A stretch of DNA of 64,000 nt from Streptomyces sp. Tu6071. Its GTDB lineage: Bacteria > Actinomycetota > Actinomycetes > Streptomycetales > Streptomycetaceae. The DNA is taken from NCBI RefSeq assembly GCF_000213055.1, contig NZ_CM001165.1, positions 4,486,945 to 4,550,944 on the forward strand. Reading direction: 5' to 3'. Under the pieces are notes generated by a model. The model worked only from the letters and a program-made list of their open reading frames with translations. It was not told the DNA's origin and did no database searches. Positions 17,401 to 25,474 of the stretch are shown one piece after another; position 1 is the first letter of the stretch; each line of letters starts with the position of its first letter. Both the position numbers and the translations under genes were made by a program.

Positions 17401-18349
17401 GGCAGACGGCGTCGAGGTGGCGCGCGGCGGGGACCTGGTGGCGGCGGCGGCCGGAGCGGGGTCCGCCGAGGCGGATGTCGAGGCGGCGCGGGACCGCGTC
17501 GGGCGCGAGGTCGTCGACGAGCCACAGCTCCCCCGCGCACTGGTAGACGATCCGCTCGCCGTCGCTCGCCGCGTTGCGGGCGTAGAAGGCGTCGTGGTCG
17601 GTGTGGCGGCGCAGGCCGGAGCCGTCCGGGCGGCAGGAGTAGACGTTGCCCACGCCCTCGTGGTCGGAGAGGAAGGCGACGCGGTCGCCGACGAACATGG
17701 GGCAGTCGAGGTGCCCGTCGAGGTCGGCGAGGAGGCGTTCGCCGTGCAGCCACAGGCGGCCGGTGGCGCCGCCCCGGTAGCGCTTCCAGGCGGCCGGTTC
17801 GTGCGGGGGCGTGCCGGTGAGCAGGAGGGTGCGCTCGTCGCCGTCGTGGCCGCGCTGCGCGAGCGCGGCGACGGGGCCCCAGGGGAGGGGGCCGCCGGGG
17901 GAGCCGTCGGTGGGGACCTTGTAGGCCCAGGCGAAGTACGAGAACGGCTGTCCCTGCGAGGAGACGGCGAGGATGTCGCTGCGCCCGTCCGCGTCGGGCG
18001 GGCTCCAGCCGCACACGCGGGTGTCGCGCCCGGCCCAGTGGGTGAGCTGGCGCACGGGGGTGTCGCCCGCGACCTCGGCGAGGTGGATCTCGGGGTCCAG
18101 GCTGCGCCAGGAGACGAAGGCGAGGTGCGCGCCGTCCGGGGAGAAGCGGGGGTGGCTCAGCTTCGTGCGGTCCGCCGTGAGTCGGCGGGCGAGGGAGGGC
18201 TCCGTCGCGCCGGGGGCGGGGAGCGGGGCGAGCCACAGGTCGTCCTCGGCGACGAAGCAGAGGAGGTCGGCGTGGAGGGCGGGGTGGCGGAGGTAGGCCG
18301 CTCCGCCCCGCGGGTACGGGTCCCTCGGGTGCGCGCTCACCTCTCCCAT
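14414..18349 (-). CDS. Tricorn protease homologue with repeat insert and tail
   Basis: A large cytosolic serine protease that degrades peptides released by other proteases. N-terminal beta-propeller blades are visible (PRFSPDGAHLAFVSWRS and similar repeats), then a PDZ-like domain and the protease domain. The catalytic GTSHAY (Ser-His pair) is near residue 846 and the nucleophile region TSSDGDM near 1075. At 1311 residues it is longer than the usual 1060-1190. The extra length is an Ala/Glu/Ser-rich insert at about residues 433-523 in the propeller and a repetitive tail after about 1190 made of SAGRG/SAEQG units. The ATG at 18349 lacks a clear ribosome site; a GTG four codons later is possible. 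The stop shares CTAG with the neighbouring gene. Confidence 0.9.
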   Translation of the reverse strand: MGEVSAHPRDPYPRGGAAYLRHPALHADLLCFVAEDDLWLAPLPAPGATEPSLARRLTADRTKLSHPRFSPDGAHLAFVSWRSLDPEIHLAEVAGDTPVRQLTHWAGRDTRVCGWSPPDADGRSDILAVSSQGQPFSYFAWAYKVPTDGSPGGPLPWGPVAALAQRGHDGDERTLLLTGTPPHEPAAWKRYRGGATGRLWLHGERLLADLDGHLDCPMFVGDRVAFLSDHEGVGNVYSCRPDGSGLRRHTDHDAFYARNAASDGERIVYQCAGELWLVDDLAPDAVPRRLDIRLGGPRSGRRRHQVPAARHLDAVCPDETGRASAVAVRGSLYWLTHRDGPARTLADTPGVRVRMPVLYGGGGSVAYVSDAGGADGIEIAPLPRAGTPGPVRRWAHGRLGLVEELVASPKGDRLAVATHDGRLLLVDPPVTGSGSAGGGDAEAGDADEGGAGEAGEAERAEGAGAAGAAEGARAAEGAEQDGSAEAAKSAESAEATESAEGPEPESAETPQSSEPSVPSEPPEARVVEVVRSFNGPVRDLAFSPDGAWLAWSHPGVGRSLRQIKLARISEREGPFSLIDVTDGRFEDENPVFTRDGRYLAFLSWRGFDPVYDVHTGDLSFPLGCRPHLVTLSSATPSPFALSADGRPAAGGLDPDDRASGYEGVVIVEAEGLASRVTPFPVPASKYSSLSPVAGGGLVWLRWPISGALGQTFVNPADTSSRPTLEHFDLARARRTQLVDHMDAFAVSGDGSRLVVVDDGELRAVPANDLPDDAGTSYIDPRRILHEVDPPAEWRQAYDEAGRVIRAYFWDPGLSNIDWDAVLDQYRPLLDRVASPDEFADLLREAYGELGTSHAYVTAARRSEGPPHYQRAQGLLGADFTCRDGAWELRRILPGESSDPRARSPLAGTGIREGAVLTHVDGRPVDPVTGPAPLLAGAAGTSVELTFASTTGGPPRRVAVLPLVDERPLRYHDWVAKRRAVVRELSDGQCGYLHIPDLGGSGWAQFNRDLRLEMSMPALIVDVRGNAGGNISELVLEKLTRRIIGWDLTRDAMPVSYASNAPRGPLVALADEATSSDGDMITAAFKLLGLGPVVGQRTWGGVVGMTGRHRLVDGTVVTVPMNAAWFDAYGWGVENHGVDPDVPALRTPLDWAEGRHAQLDDAVSLALDLLRSQPPAEPPTVATVPDRARPQLPKRGTRAGAGGSAGGGPGAPGPVERGSGARGAAGRGSAGRGSAGQGAAGRGSAEQGSAGSEARGSAGPGSAEQGAAGRNSAEQGSAGSEPRGSAGQGPAGRGSAGRGSAGQGEGTAPESA

Positions 18350-18550
18350 GCTCTACGCGCGGCGGGGCGCGGCAACTCGGGAGCGGGGCGGGGGCGGCGG
18401 GGCGGTACGGGGTCGCGGGCGGAGGACCGTACGCGTAACGGACCGCCCCGCCCCCCGTGCCGCCTGACTATGGGCCCCCCTCCACCCCCCCCGTGCCGCC
18501 GGGCTACGCGCCCCCTCCGCCCCCGTACCGCCCGGCCACAGGCCGCCCCC

Positions 18551-18618
18551 GCCGCCCGTACCGCACCCGGTCACGTGGCGCCCCGCCGCCCGTACCGCAC
18601 CCGGTCACGCGGCGCTCC
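18551..18618. repeat. 34-bp direct repeat pair in a non-coding gap
   Basis: Two copies of a 34-bp unit starting GCCGCCCGTACCGCACCCGG lie at 18551 and 18585, followed by several short GCGCCTCAGTCCCC copies at 18650-18700. This is the only structure I see in the 18350-18687 gap; no gene is supported there. Confidence 0.7.
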
Positions 18619-18687
18619 GCCGCGCCTACCGCCCTGCTACCGCCCGCCCCCGCGCCTCAGTTCCCGCGCCTCAGTCCCCGCGCCGCC

Positions 18688-19974
18688 TCAGTCCCCGCGC
18701 CGCGCCGCCCCCCACCAGCCGTACCGCCGCGCGAGGAGTGTCAGGCACGTGCCGCACACGACGCCGATCGCGAGGTTGTGCGTCGCGACGACGACCGCGA
18801 CCGTCAGGACCATGACGGCGCTCTCGCCCACGGGTGCGCGGCGCAGCGTCCTCGGCGTGATCGAGCGCCAGTCGAAGGTCGTGAGCGAGACCATCACCAT
18901 GATCGCGACGAGCGCCGCCATCGGGATCTCGGAGACGGCGGGCCCGAGCGCGAGGCACAGCGCCATGAGGAAGGAGCCCGCGAGGAAGGTCGAGACGCGG
19001 GTGCGGGCCCCGGAGACCTTCACGTTGATCATCGTCTGGCCGATCATCGCGCAGCCGCCCATGCCGCCGAGGAGCCCGGAGACGACGTTGGCGACGCCCT
19101 GGCCGACCGACTCGCGCGTCTTCGACGACGGTGTCCCGGTCAGTTCGTCGACGAGGCGCGCGGTCATGAGCGACTCCATGAGCCCGACGAGCGCCATGGC
19201 GAACGCGTACGGGAGGACGATCCGCAGCGTCTCGGCCGTGAAGGGCACGTCGGGCAGCCCCGGCGTCGGCAGCGAGGACGGCAGTGCGCCCTTGTCGCCC
19301 ACGGTCGGCACGGCGATGCCCGCGCCCACCGTGAGCGCGGTGAGCACGGCGATCGACACGAGCGGCGCGGGGACGATCCGGCTCAGCCTCGGCAGCAGCA
19401 CCATGAGCGCGAGCCCGGCCCCGAAGAGGGCGTACACCGCCCACGGCACGTGGCGCAGCTCGGGCAGTTGCGCCAGGAAGATCAGGATCGCGAGCGCGTT
19501 GACGAAGCCGGTCATCACCGCGCGCGGCACGAACCGCATGAGCTTCGCGACGCCGAGCGCGCCCAGCACGACCTGGAAGGCCCCGGCGAGGATCACGCCC
19601 GCGACGAGGTAGCCGAAGCCGTGCTCGCGGTTGAGCGGGGCGGTCACGAGGGCGACGGCGCCGGTCGCGGCGGAGATCATCGCGCGGCGCCCGCCGACGA
19701 GCGCGAGCGTCACGGCCATCGTGAAGGACGTGGTCAGGCCCACGGCCGGGTCCACGCCCGCGATGACGGAGAAGGAGATCGCCTCGGGGATGAGCGCGAG
19801 CGCGACGACGAGCCCGGCGAGCACCTCGGTGCGCCACACGCGCGGGTCGGAGCACCAGGCGGGGAGGAACCGGCGGCGCGGGCCGGGGCCCGAGGGGTCG
19901 GGGCCCGAGGGGACTGCGGCGACGGGCGCGGTGTCGTCGGGGAGCGCGTCCGCGAGGCCGGGCGAAGAGGTCAC
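18688..19974 (-). CDS. SulP family inorganic anion transporter
   Basis: A SulP/SLC26-type permease of 428 residues with 10-12 hydrophobic segments. The first conserved block is LAGLVVALALIPEAISFS, followed by ATGAVALV. ETLRIVLPYAFAMALVGLMESLMTA and GGMGGCAMIGQTMINVKVSGARTR are signature regions of the family. Members carry sulfate, bicarbonate or other anions. The C-terminal STAS regulatory domain usual in SulP proteins is missing: the protein ends soon after the last membrane segment (LLARRYGWWGAARRGD). The GTG at 19974 is used. A MerR gene is divergent, with a palindrome between them. Confidence 0.88.
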   Translation of the reverse strand: MTSSPGLADALPDDTAPVAAVPSGPDPSGPGPRRRFLPAWCSDPRVWRTEVLAGLVVALALIPEAISFSVIAGVDPAVGLTTSFTMAVTLALVGGRRAMISAATGAVALVTAPLNREHGFGYLVAGVILAGAFQVVLGALGVAKLMRFVPRAVMTGFVNALAILIFLAQLPELRHVPWAVYALFGAGLALMVLLPRLSRIVPAPLVSIAVLTALTVGAGIAVPTVGDKGALPSSLPTPGLPDVPFTAETLRIVLPYAFAMALVGLMESLMTARLVDELTGTPSSKTRESVGQGVANVVSGLLGGMGGCAMIGQTMINVKVSGARTRVSTFLAGSFLMALCLALGPAVSEIPMAALVAIMVMVSLTTFDWRSITPRTLRRAPVGESAVMVLTVAVVVATHNLAIGVVCGTCLTLLARRYGWWGAARRGD

Positions 19975-20018
19975 GGGTACCTGTCGGGGGACGAGAGGGG
20001 CGGGGGAGCGCCCACACT

Positions 20019-20038
20019 CTACCTTTACGTAAGGGTAG
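20019..20038. promoter_or_regulatory. Probable MerR operator between SulP and merR
   Basis: CTACCTTTACGTAAGGGTAG is a 20-bp palindrome with one mismatched pair, in the middle of the 103-bp intergenic region. On the minus strand its edge forms TAGAGT, a good -10 box for the transporter. The palindrome would then fill the -35/-10 spacer, the place where MerR proteins bind. Confidence 0.75.
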
Positions 20039-20077
20039 GGATGACCGTTGCCGGGGCGCCGGTGCGACAATGCCCGC

Positions 20078-20488
20078 GTGACGGGCGAGCGCATGCGGAT
20101 CGGTGAGGTGGCGGAGCGCACGGAGTTGTCGCTGCGCACGATCAGGCACTACGAGGAGACCGGCCTCGTCATCCCCTCGGCCCGCTCCCAGGGCGGCTTC
20201 CGCCTCTACACCGAGGCCGACGTCGCCCGGCTGATGGTGGTCCGGCGCATGAAGCCGCTCGGATTCACCCTGGAACAGATGCGCGAGCTGCTCGCCGCGA
20301 CCGACCGCCTCGACGCGGGCGCCGGGTCCCTGGAGCCGGAGGAGCGCGAGGCGCTGCTCGCGTGCGTACGGGGCTACGAGCGCGAGGCGGGGGCGCAGGT
20401 CGAGCGGCTGCGGGTGCAGCTCGCGCGGGCGGAGGAGTTCGCCGAGACCCTGCGCGGCAGGCTGCCCGGCCCGGACGACGGGAAGTGA
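20078..20488 (+). CDS. MerR family transcriptional regulator
   Basis: A 136-residue MerR protein. The HTH RIGEVAERTELSLRTIRHYE and second helix pair YTEADVARLMVVRRMKPLGF are followed by a long dimerisation coiled coil (residues 90-130). It has almost no effector domain, like the short MerR regulators that sense metals or redox, but I see only one Cys and no Cys pair, so a thiol metal site is unlikely. Start GTG 20078 is chosen by homologue-like spacing; ATG 20093 is possible. The 20-bp palindrome upstream suggests it controls the divergent SulP transporter and itself. Confidence 0.88.
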   Translation: MTGERMRIGEVAERTELSLRTIRHYEETGLVIPSARSQGGFRLYTEADVARLMVVRRMKPLGFTLEQMRELLAATDRLDAGAGSLEPEEREALLACVRGYEREAGAQVERLRVQLARAEEFAETLRGRLPGPDDGK

Positions 20489-20604
20489 ACCCGCGCTCCG
20501 GGCCCGCGCGGACCCGGGGCGGCGCGGCCCCGTACCCGCCGCGGGCCACGCGTGTACGTACCGGATAAATAAGGGCAGCGCAGCACGCGTGGCCCAGCTC
20601 ACGT

Positions 20605-20619
20605 ACGAAACTGTTTCGT
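20605..20619. promoter_or_regulatory. TetR-type operator
   Basis: ACGAAA-CTG-TTTCGT is a perfect inverted repeat with a 3-base centre, 148 bases before the TetR start. A partial extra half-site (TTTCGTTTCG) follows directly. The shape is typical of TetR regulators of MMPL and MFS exporters, so autoregulation and control of the MMPL gene are likely. Confidence 0.65.
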
Positions 20620-20766
20620 TTCGCTTGGTGGGCGGGTACGCTCACAGTGTGCGAGAGCGCACTCGGCTCCGCTCCTGGAGCTAGGGTGCGCAGACCGACG
20701 CGTGTCGCTCGACCGTCCCTCCCCGGGGCGGGGCGGACACGCGGGAGCGAGCAGGAGGTGGGCCGG

Positions 20767-21363
20767 ATGGCTGGAGCAGTGGGCGCGACGACGCGTCGCA
20801 GCCGTCTGACGCCGGAGCGCGAGGCCGAGTTGTACGGCGCCGTGCTCGACCTGCTCCGCGAGGTCGGCTACGAGGCGCTCACCATGGACGCCGTGGCTTC
20901 CCGCACCCGGTCCAGCAAGGCCACCCTCTACCGCCAGTGGGGGAGCAAGCCCGAGCTGGTCGTGAAGGCGCTGCGCCATCACAAACCGCACTCGATCGCC
21001 GACATCGACACCGGCAGCCTGCGTGGGGACTTCCACGCGATGGTGGGCAGCCAGGACGATTGCCGCATGGCGGAGGACGCCGCGCTCATGCGCGGGATCG
21101 CCATGGAGATGAAGAGCAACCCCGATCTGCACCGCGCCTTCCGCGAACTGCTGATCGAGCCCGAGATCACGGGGCTCGCCCAGGTGCTGCGGCGCGCGGT
21201 GGAGCGCGGCGAGGTGGACGCGGACAGACCAGCGATCGACTTCGTCGTGCACATGATGGTCGGTGCCTTCGTCGCGCGGCAGATGATCGACGCGCGGCCC
21301 TTGGACCGGGACTTCCTCACCCGTTACATCGACGCCGTGGTGCTCCCCGCCCTCGGCGTCTGA
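20767..21363 (+). CDS. TetR family regulator
   Basis: A 198-residue TetR protein. The HTH lies near residues 35-60 (EALTMDAVASRTRSSKATLYRQWGSKPELV) and is followed by a helical ligand domain with a TetR_C pattern (RAFRELLIEPEITGLAQVLRRAVERGEVDA). The ATG at 20767 sits behind AGGAGGTG. It lies upstream of, and in line with, an MMPL exporter gene, with 274 non-coding bases between. Together with the palindrome at 20605 this suggests a ligand-released repressor of export. The ligand is unknown. Confidence 0.9.
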   Translation: MAGAVGATTRRSRLTPEREAELYGAVLDLLREVGYEALTMDAVASRTRSSKATLYRQWGSKPELVVKALRHHKPHSIADIDTGSLRGDFHAMVGSQDDCRMAEDAALMRGIAMEMKSNPDLHRAFRELLIEPEITGLAQVLRRAVERGEVDADRPAIDFVVHMMVGAFVARQMIDARPLDRDFLTRYIDAVVLPALGV

Positions 21364-21637
21364 CCCCGAAGACCCCGCGCGGACCGACGCGCGCCCCTCG
21401 ATCTCCCCTCCCCACCGGGCCAGGACGCCCCGCGACGCGTACCCCGCGCCGCCGAGCCGGCCTGCCCGGACAGGGTGAGCCGGGCGGGCACCGGCCCGCG
21501 CACCGCGCCCCCGTACCCGCCGTGTACGAGCCGCCGCGACCCGTACCACCTGACGTGACCGCCTCCCGTCAGGGCCGGACGCACTCCGCAGAGCCTTGTC
21601 CCTTTTCCGCCCCTGATCGATCGGGAGTTCCACCCCC

Positions 21638-23926
21638 GTGGCCACATTCCTCTACCGGCTCGGCCGGTTCGCCTTCAGGCGGCGACGCGCCGTCGCCCTC
21701 GTGTGGGTCGTGCTGCTCGCGCTCGTCGGCTTCGGTGCCGCGTCCGCCAGCAGTCCCGGCCCGAGCCAGTTCTCCATACCCGGCGTCGAGGCCCAGAAGG
21801 CCTTCGACCTCCTCGACCAGCGCAACCCCTCCGCCAGCGCGGACGGCGCGAGCGCCCGTGTCGTCTTCAAGGCGCCCGAGGGCCAGAAGATCACCGACCC
21901 GGCGAACAAGGCCGAGGTCACCAGGACGATCTCCGCGATCGAGCACGGCTCGAAGGAGGTCGCGAGCGCGGCCAACCCCTTCGAGAACAACGCGGCCGTC
22001 TCCAAGAACGGTGAGATCGCCTACTCCACCGTGAGCTACAAGGTCAGCTCGATGGAGCTGGAGGACGCGAGCAAGGACTCGCTCGAACACGCCGCCGAGC
22101 AGGCCCAGGACAAGGGCCTCACCGTCGAGATCGGCGGTGACGCGCTCCAGGCCGAGGCGGAGACCGGCTCCACCGAGGTCGTCGGCATCGTCGTCGCGGC
22201 CGTCGTCCTCGTCATCACCTTCGGCGCGATCGTCGCCGCCGGGCTCCCGCTGCTCACCGCGCTCATCGGCGTCGGTGTCGGCGTCGGCTCGATCACCGCG
22301 CTCGCCGCGACCCTCCACCTCGACTCGACGACCTCGATCCTCGCCATGATGATCGGCCTCGCGGTCGGCATCGACTACGCGCTCTTCATCGTCTCCCGCT
22401 ACCGCGCCGAACGCGCCGAGGGCAAACAGCCCGAGGAGGCCGCCGGACGGGCGACGGGCACGGCGGGTTCCGCCGTCGTCTTCGCCGGGCTCACGGTGAT
22501 CATCGCGCTGTGCGGTCTCGCCGTCGTCAACATCCCGATGCTCACCAAGATGGGCGTCGCCGCCGCCGGTACGGTCGCTGTCGCCGTGATCGTCGCGCTC
22601 AGCCTCATTCCCGCGCTGCTCGGCTTCGCGGGCGACAAGGTGCTCGGCCGCAAGGCCCGCAAGGCCGCGAAGGCCGTCAAGGATCAGGGCCCCGAGGCCC
22701 GGGCCCGCGCCGTCGCCGAGGCCCACCGCGGCGACGACGGCGGGCACAAGGTCAACGGTGGCACCCGCTGGGCCCGCTTCGTCCTGCGCCGCCCCGTCCG
22801 CGTCCTGCTCCTCGGCGTGATCGGCCTCGGCGTCATCGCCGTGCCCGCGACGCAGCTCGAACTCGGCCTGCCCGACGACGGCTCGCAGCCGACCTCCACG
22901 ACGCAGCGCCGCGCCTACGACCTGCTCTCGGACGGCTTCGGTCCCGGCTTCAACGGCCCGCTCATGACCGTCTACGACGGCAAGGGCGTCTCCGACCCGC
23001 AGGCGGAGGCCGCGCACGTCGTCGCCGAGATCAAGAAGCTCCCCGACGTGGCCGCGGTCCTCCCGGCCGCCTTCAACCCGGCGGGCGACACGGCGACCAT
23101 CACCGTCGTCCCGGACTCCAAGCCGTCCTCGCACGAGACCGAGACGCTCGTCCACTCCATCCGCGACGTCGGCAAGGACGTCAAGGCGTCCGACAGCGGC
23201 GAGGTGCTCGTCACCGGGCAGACGGCGATGAACATCGACGTCTCGCAGAAGATGAACGACGCGCTGCTGCCGTACCTGGTGCTCGTCGTCGGCCTCGCCT
23301 TCCTGCTCCTGATGCTCGTCTTCCGCTCGATCCTCGTGCCCCTCAAGGCGGCGCTCGGCTTCCTCCTCTCGGTGGTCGCCGCGCTCGGCTCCGTCGTCGC
23401 GGTCTACCAGTGGGGCTGGCTCGGCTCGCTCTTCGGGGTCGAGCAGACCGGACCGATCATGAGCATGATGCCGATCTTCATGGTGGGCGTGGTCTTCGGT
23501 CTCGCGATGGACTACGAGGTCTTCCTCGTGACCCGGATGCGCGAGGCGCACGTCCACGGCGAGAGCCCGGCGCAGGCCATCGAGACCGGGTTCCGGCACG
23601 GTGCCCGCGTCGTCACGGCCGCCGCCGTCATCATGATCGCCGTCTTCGCCGGGTTCATCGGCTCCAGCGAGCAGATGGTCAAGATGATCGGCTTCAGCCT
23701 CGCGATCGCCGTCCTCTTCGACGCGTTCGTGGTGCGCATGACGATCGTCCCGGCGGTACTCGCCCTGCTCGGCCGCCGCGCCTGGTGGCTGCCGAAGTGG
23801 CTCGACCGGATTCTGCCGAACGTCGACGTCGAGGGCGAGAAGCTCCACAAGGCGCTGGGGGACGGCTCGTCCCCCGGTGAAGGACCCCAGGACCCGGACG
23901 CGGAACGGGAGTTGACCCGCGTCTGA
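21638..23926 (+). CDS. MMPL/RND family transporter
   Basis: A 762-residue MMPL membrane protein with two repeats, each made of one helix, a periplasmic-type loop domain, and five or six helices. The signature LAVGIDYALFIVSRYRAE near residues 240-256 carries the conserved Asp-Tyr of the proton relay, and the second copy is FGLAMDYEVFLVTRMREAH near 625. In actinobacteria these proteins export lipids or drugs using the proton gradient. GTG 21638 follows a weak ribosome site. The upstream TetR gene probably regulates it, and a strong terminator follows. Confidence 0.93.
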   Translation: MATFLYRLGRFAFRRRRAVALVWVVLLALVGFGAASASSPGPSQFSIPGVEAQKAFDLLDQRNPSASADGASARVVFKAPEGQKITDPANKAEVTRTISAIEHGSKEVASAANPFENNAAVSKNGEIAYSTVSYKVSSMELEDASKDSLEHAAEQAQDKGLTVEIGGDALQAEAETGSTEVVGIVVAAVVLVITFGAIVAAGLPLLTALIGVGVGVGSITALAATLHLDSTTSILAMMIGLAVGIDYALFIVSRYRAERAEGKQPEEAAGRATGTAGSAVVFAGLTVIIALCGLAVVNIPMLTKMGVAAAGTVAVAVIVALSLIPALLGFAGDKVLGRKARKAAKAVKDQGPEARARAVAEAHRGDDGGHKVNGGTRWARFVLRRPVRVLLLGVIGLGVIAVPATQLELGLPDDGSQPTSTTQRRAYDLLSDGFGPGFNGPLMTVYDGKGVSDPQAEAAHVVAEIKKLPDVAAVLPAAFNPAGDTATITVVPDSKPSSHETETLVHSIRDVGKDVKASDSGEVLVTGQTAMNIDVSQKMNDALLPYLVLVVGLAFLLLMLVFRSILVPLKAALGFLLSVVAALGSVVAVYQWGWLGSLFGVEQTGPIMSMMPIFMVGVVFGLAMDYEVFLVTRMREAHVHGESPAQAIETGFRHGARVVTAAAVIMIAVFAGFIGSSEQMVKMIGFSLAIAVLFDAFVVRMTIVPAVLALLGRRAWWLPKWLDRILPNVDVEGEKLHKALGDGSSPGEGPQDPDAERELTRV

Positions 23927-24058
23927 GTGATCCTGGCCCCGGGCGGGGCGAGCGGCCCCAGGGCCGTGTCCCGCCCGGTGACCGGGTGCGGTGAGCGGCC
24001 GAGGCCACTCCCCGCCCGGTGACCGTGCCGAGGTCCGTGGGGACGGGGCCGGCACGGC

Positions 24059-24093
24059 GGGCCCGGCGAGAGGGCAAGGCTCTCGCCGGGCCC
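24059..24093 (+). terminator. Terminator after the MMPL gene
   Basis: A perfect 14-bp stem (GGGCCCGGCGAGAG with CTCTCGCCGGGCCC), 7-base loop, then TTCCCCTT. It lies 133 bases after the MMPL stop. Confidence 0.8.
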
Positions 24094-24190
24094 TTCCCCT
24101 TGCCGCGGGGCGGCGCTGTCAGTGCCGTACGGCAGGCTGGCACCGCCGCCGCCACGGCGGCGTTTCCGACAGCCGAGGGGGAGTCACGCG

Positions 24191-24727
24191 ATGCGCACAC
24201 TGCTGGACCGTCAGGTGTACGTCTGTTACGGCCAGATCTACGTGGAGAGCGATCCCGGGTTCGAGGGCCTGTCCCTCGACGAGGCCTTCGAGGGACAGGC
24301 GAACGGCCTGTGCGGTGCCGCCGTGCCCGGCGCCCTGTGGCTCATCACCGGGCTGCACACGGGCGCGGTCGCCTTCACCGTCGAGGTCCACGAGGAAGCG
24401 CCCCCGCTGGCCCCGCACTGGCAGGAGGCCGTCGAGGTGCCGTTCCGGCCGCTCTCGGAGGACGTGGGCCTCGCCGAATGGGGCGGCGGCGCCTTCTGGG
24501 ACCTGGACCTTCCCGTACGCGACTACCGCGTGCGGTACTGCGCGCGCGGCATGGACGAGGCGCGCGACCAGGACACCCGCCTCGACGGCGAGCCCGGCTC
24601 CGACCACTACCTCCTCCAGTTCTGGCCCGCCGCCCCGGCGCCCGGCGGCATACTGCGCCGCACCTCGGGCACCGCGGCGTACTGGCACGCCGAATTCGTG
24701 ACGGAGCCGGAGGGTGCCGCGAGGTGA
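24191..24727 (+). CDS. Conserved protein of unknown function
   Basis: A 178-residue acidic protein with good codon use and no membrane segment. The pattern is beta-rich with a central AVPGALWLITGLHTGAVAFTVEVHEEAP and a C-terminal GSDHYLLQFWPAAPAPGGILRRTSG, suggesting a compact sandwich-type fold. It has no motif I can name. The ATG at 24191 follows GAGGGGGAG. It is followed after 53 bases by the TPR gene and may be co-transcribed with it. Confidence 0.7.
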   Translation: MRTLLDRQVYVCYGQIYVESDPGFEGLSLDEAFEGQANGLCGAAVPGALWLITGLHTGAVAFTVEVHEEAPPLAPHWQEAVEVPFRPLSEDVGLAEWGGGAFWDLDLPVRDYRVRYCARGMDEARDQDTRLDGEPGSDHYLLQFWPAAPAPGGILRRTSGTAAYWHAEFVTEPEGAAR

Positions 24728-24780
24728 GTGAGCACTCACCCACCTGGTGGGCCCCGGAACCCGCCCGGCATAATCCCCGC

Positions 24781-25311
24781 ATGTCCTCCACGCCTCCGCC
24801 GCTCCCGCCCCACGCCCTCGACCGCCTCCGCGCCGCCGTCCGGCTGCGCGAGGCCGGGGACGCCGAGAGCGCCCGGAGCGAACTGCTCGCGCTGAGCGGG
24901 ACGTACCCCCGTGATCCGGGGCTCGCCTACCAGACCGCCTGGGCGCACGACGTGCTCGGGCGTGAGGCCGCCGCCGTGCCGTTCTACGAGACCGCGCTCG
25001 CGGGCGCCGACGCGCTCGGCGCCGAGGACCGCCACGGCGTCTACCTCGGGCTCGGCAGCACGTACCGCATCCTCGGGCGGTACGCGGAAGCCGTCGCGAC
25101 CCTGGAGGCGGGCCTCGCCGCCCACCCCGGCGACGGCGCGCTCACCGTCTTCCTCGCCATGGCCCGCCACAACACCGGCGCCCACCACGAGGCCATGAGC
25201 GCCCTGCTCACCCTCCTCGCCGACACGAGCGGCGACCCGGGCGTACGCGCCTTCCGCAAGGCCATCGCCTTCTACGCCGAGGACCTCGACCGCGTCGAGA
25301 CCGGCGACTGA
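24781..25311 (+). CDS. Tetratricopeptide-repeat protein
   Basis: A 176-residue helical protein with about three TPR-like units. These include LGREAAAVPFYETALAGADALGAED, YLGLGSTYRILGRYAEAVATLEAGLAAHP and MARHNTGAHHEAMSALLTLL, showing the A/G-Y-A-x-x-P style of the repeat. It would mediate protein contacts; the partner is unknown. The last 11 codons (EDLDRVETGD and stop) are duplicated about 820 bases downstream, at the end of the SsgA-like gene. Confidence 0.8.
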   Translation: MSSTPPPLPPHALDRLRAAVRLREAGDAESARSELLALSGTYPRDPGLAYQTAWAHDVLGREAAAVPFYETALAGADALGAEDRHGVYLGLGSTYRILGRYAEAVATLEAGLAAHPGDGALTVFLAMARHNTGAHHEAMSALLTLLADTSGDPGVRAFRKAIAFYAEDLDRVETGD

Positions 25312-25474
25312 CCCCGCCTCCCGCACGCGACCGTCCGTGTCCCCGGCGCGGGCCGATGAGTTCTGCCGTCGGCCGGAGTCACCACGAGGGGACCGACAGC
25401 GGACCCGAGCGGGACACGACGAACGGCGGGCGGGGCGGCGCGGCCCGCGCCCCGGCCCCCGGAGAGGACGCGGC

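Noticed and set aside
20489..20640. Minus-strand frames upstream of tetR as small genes
   Set aside because: Low-complexity Arg/Pro/Ala composition, no ribosome site, and overlap with the operator region.
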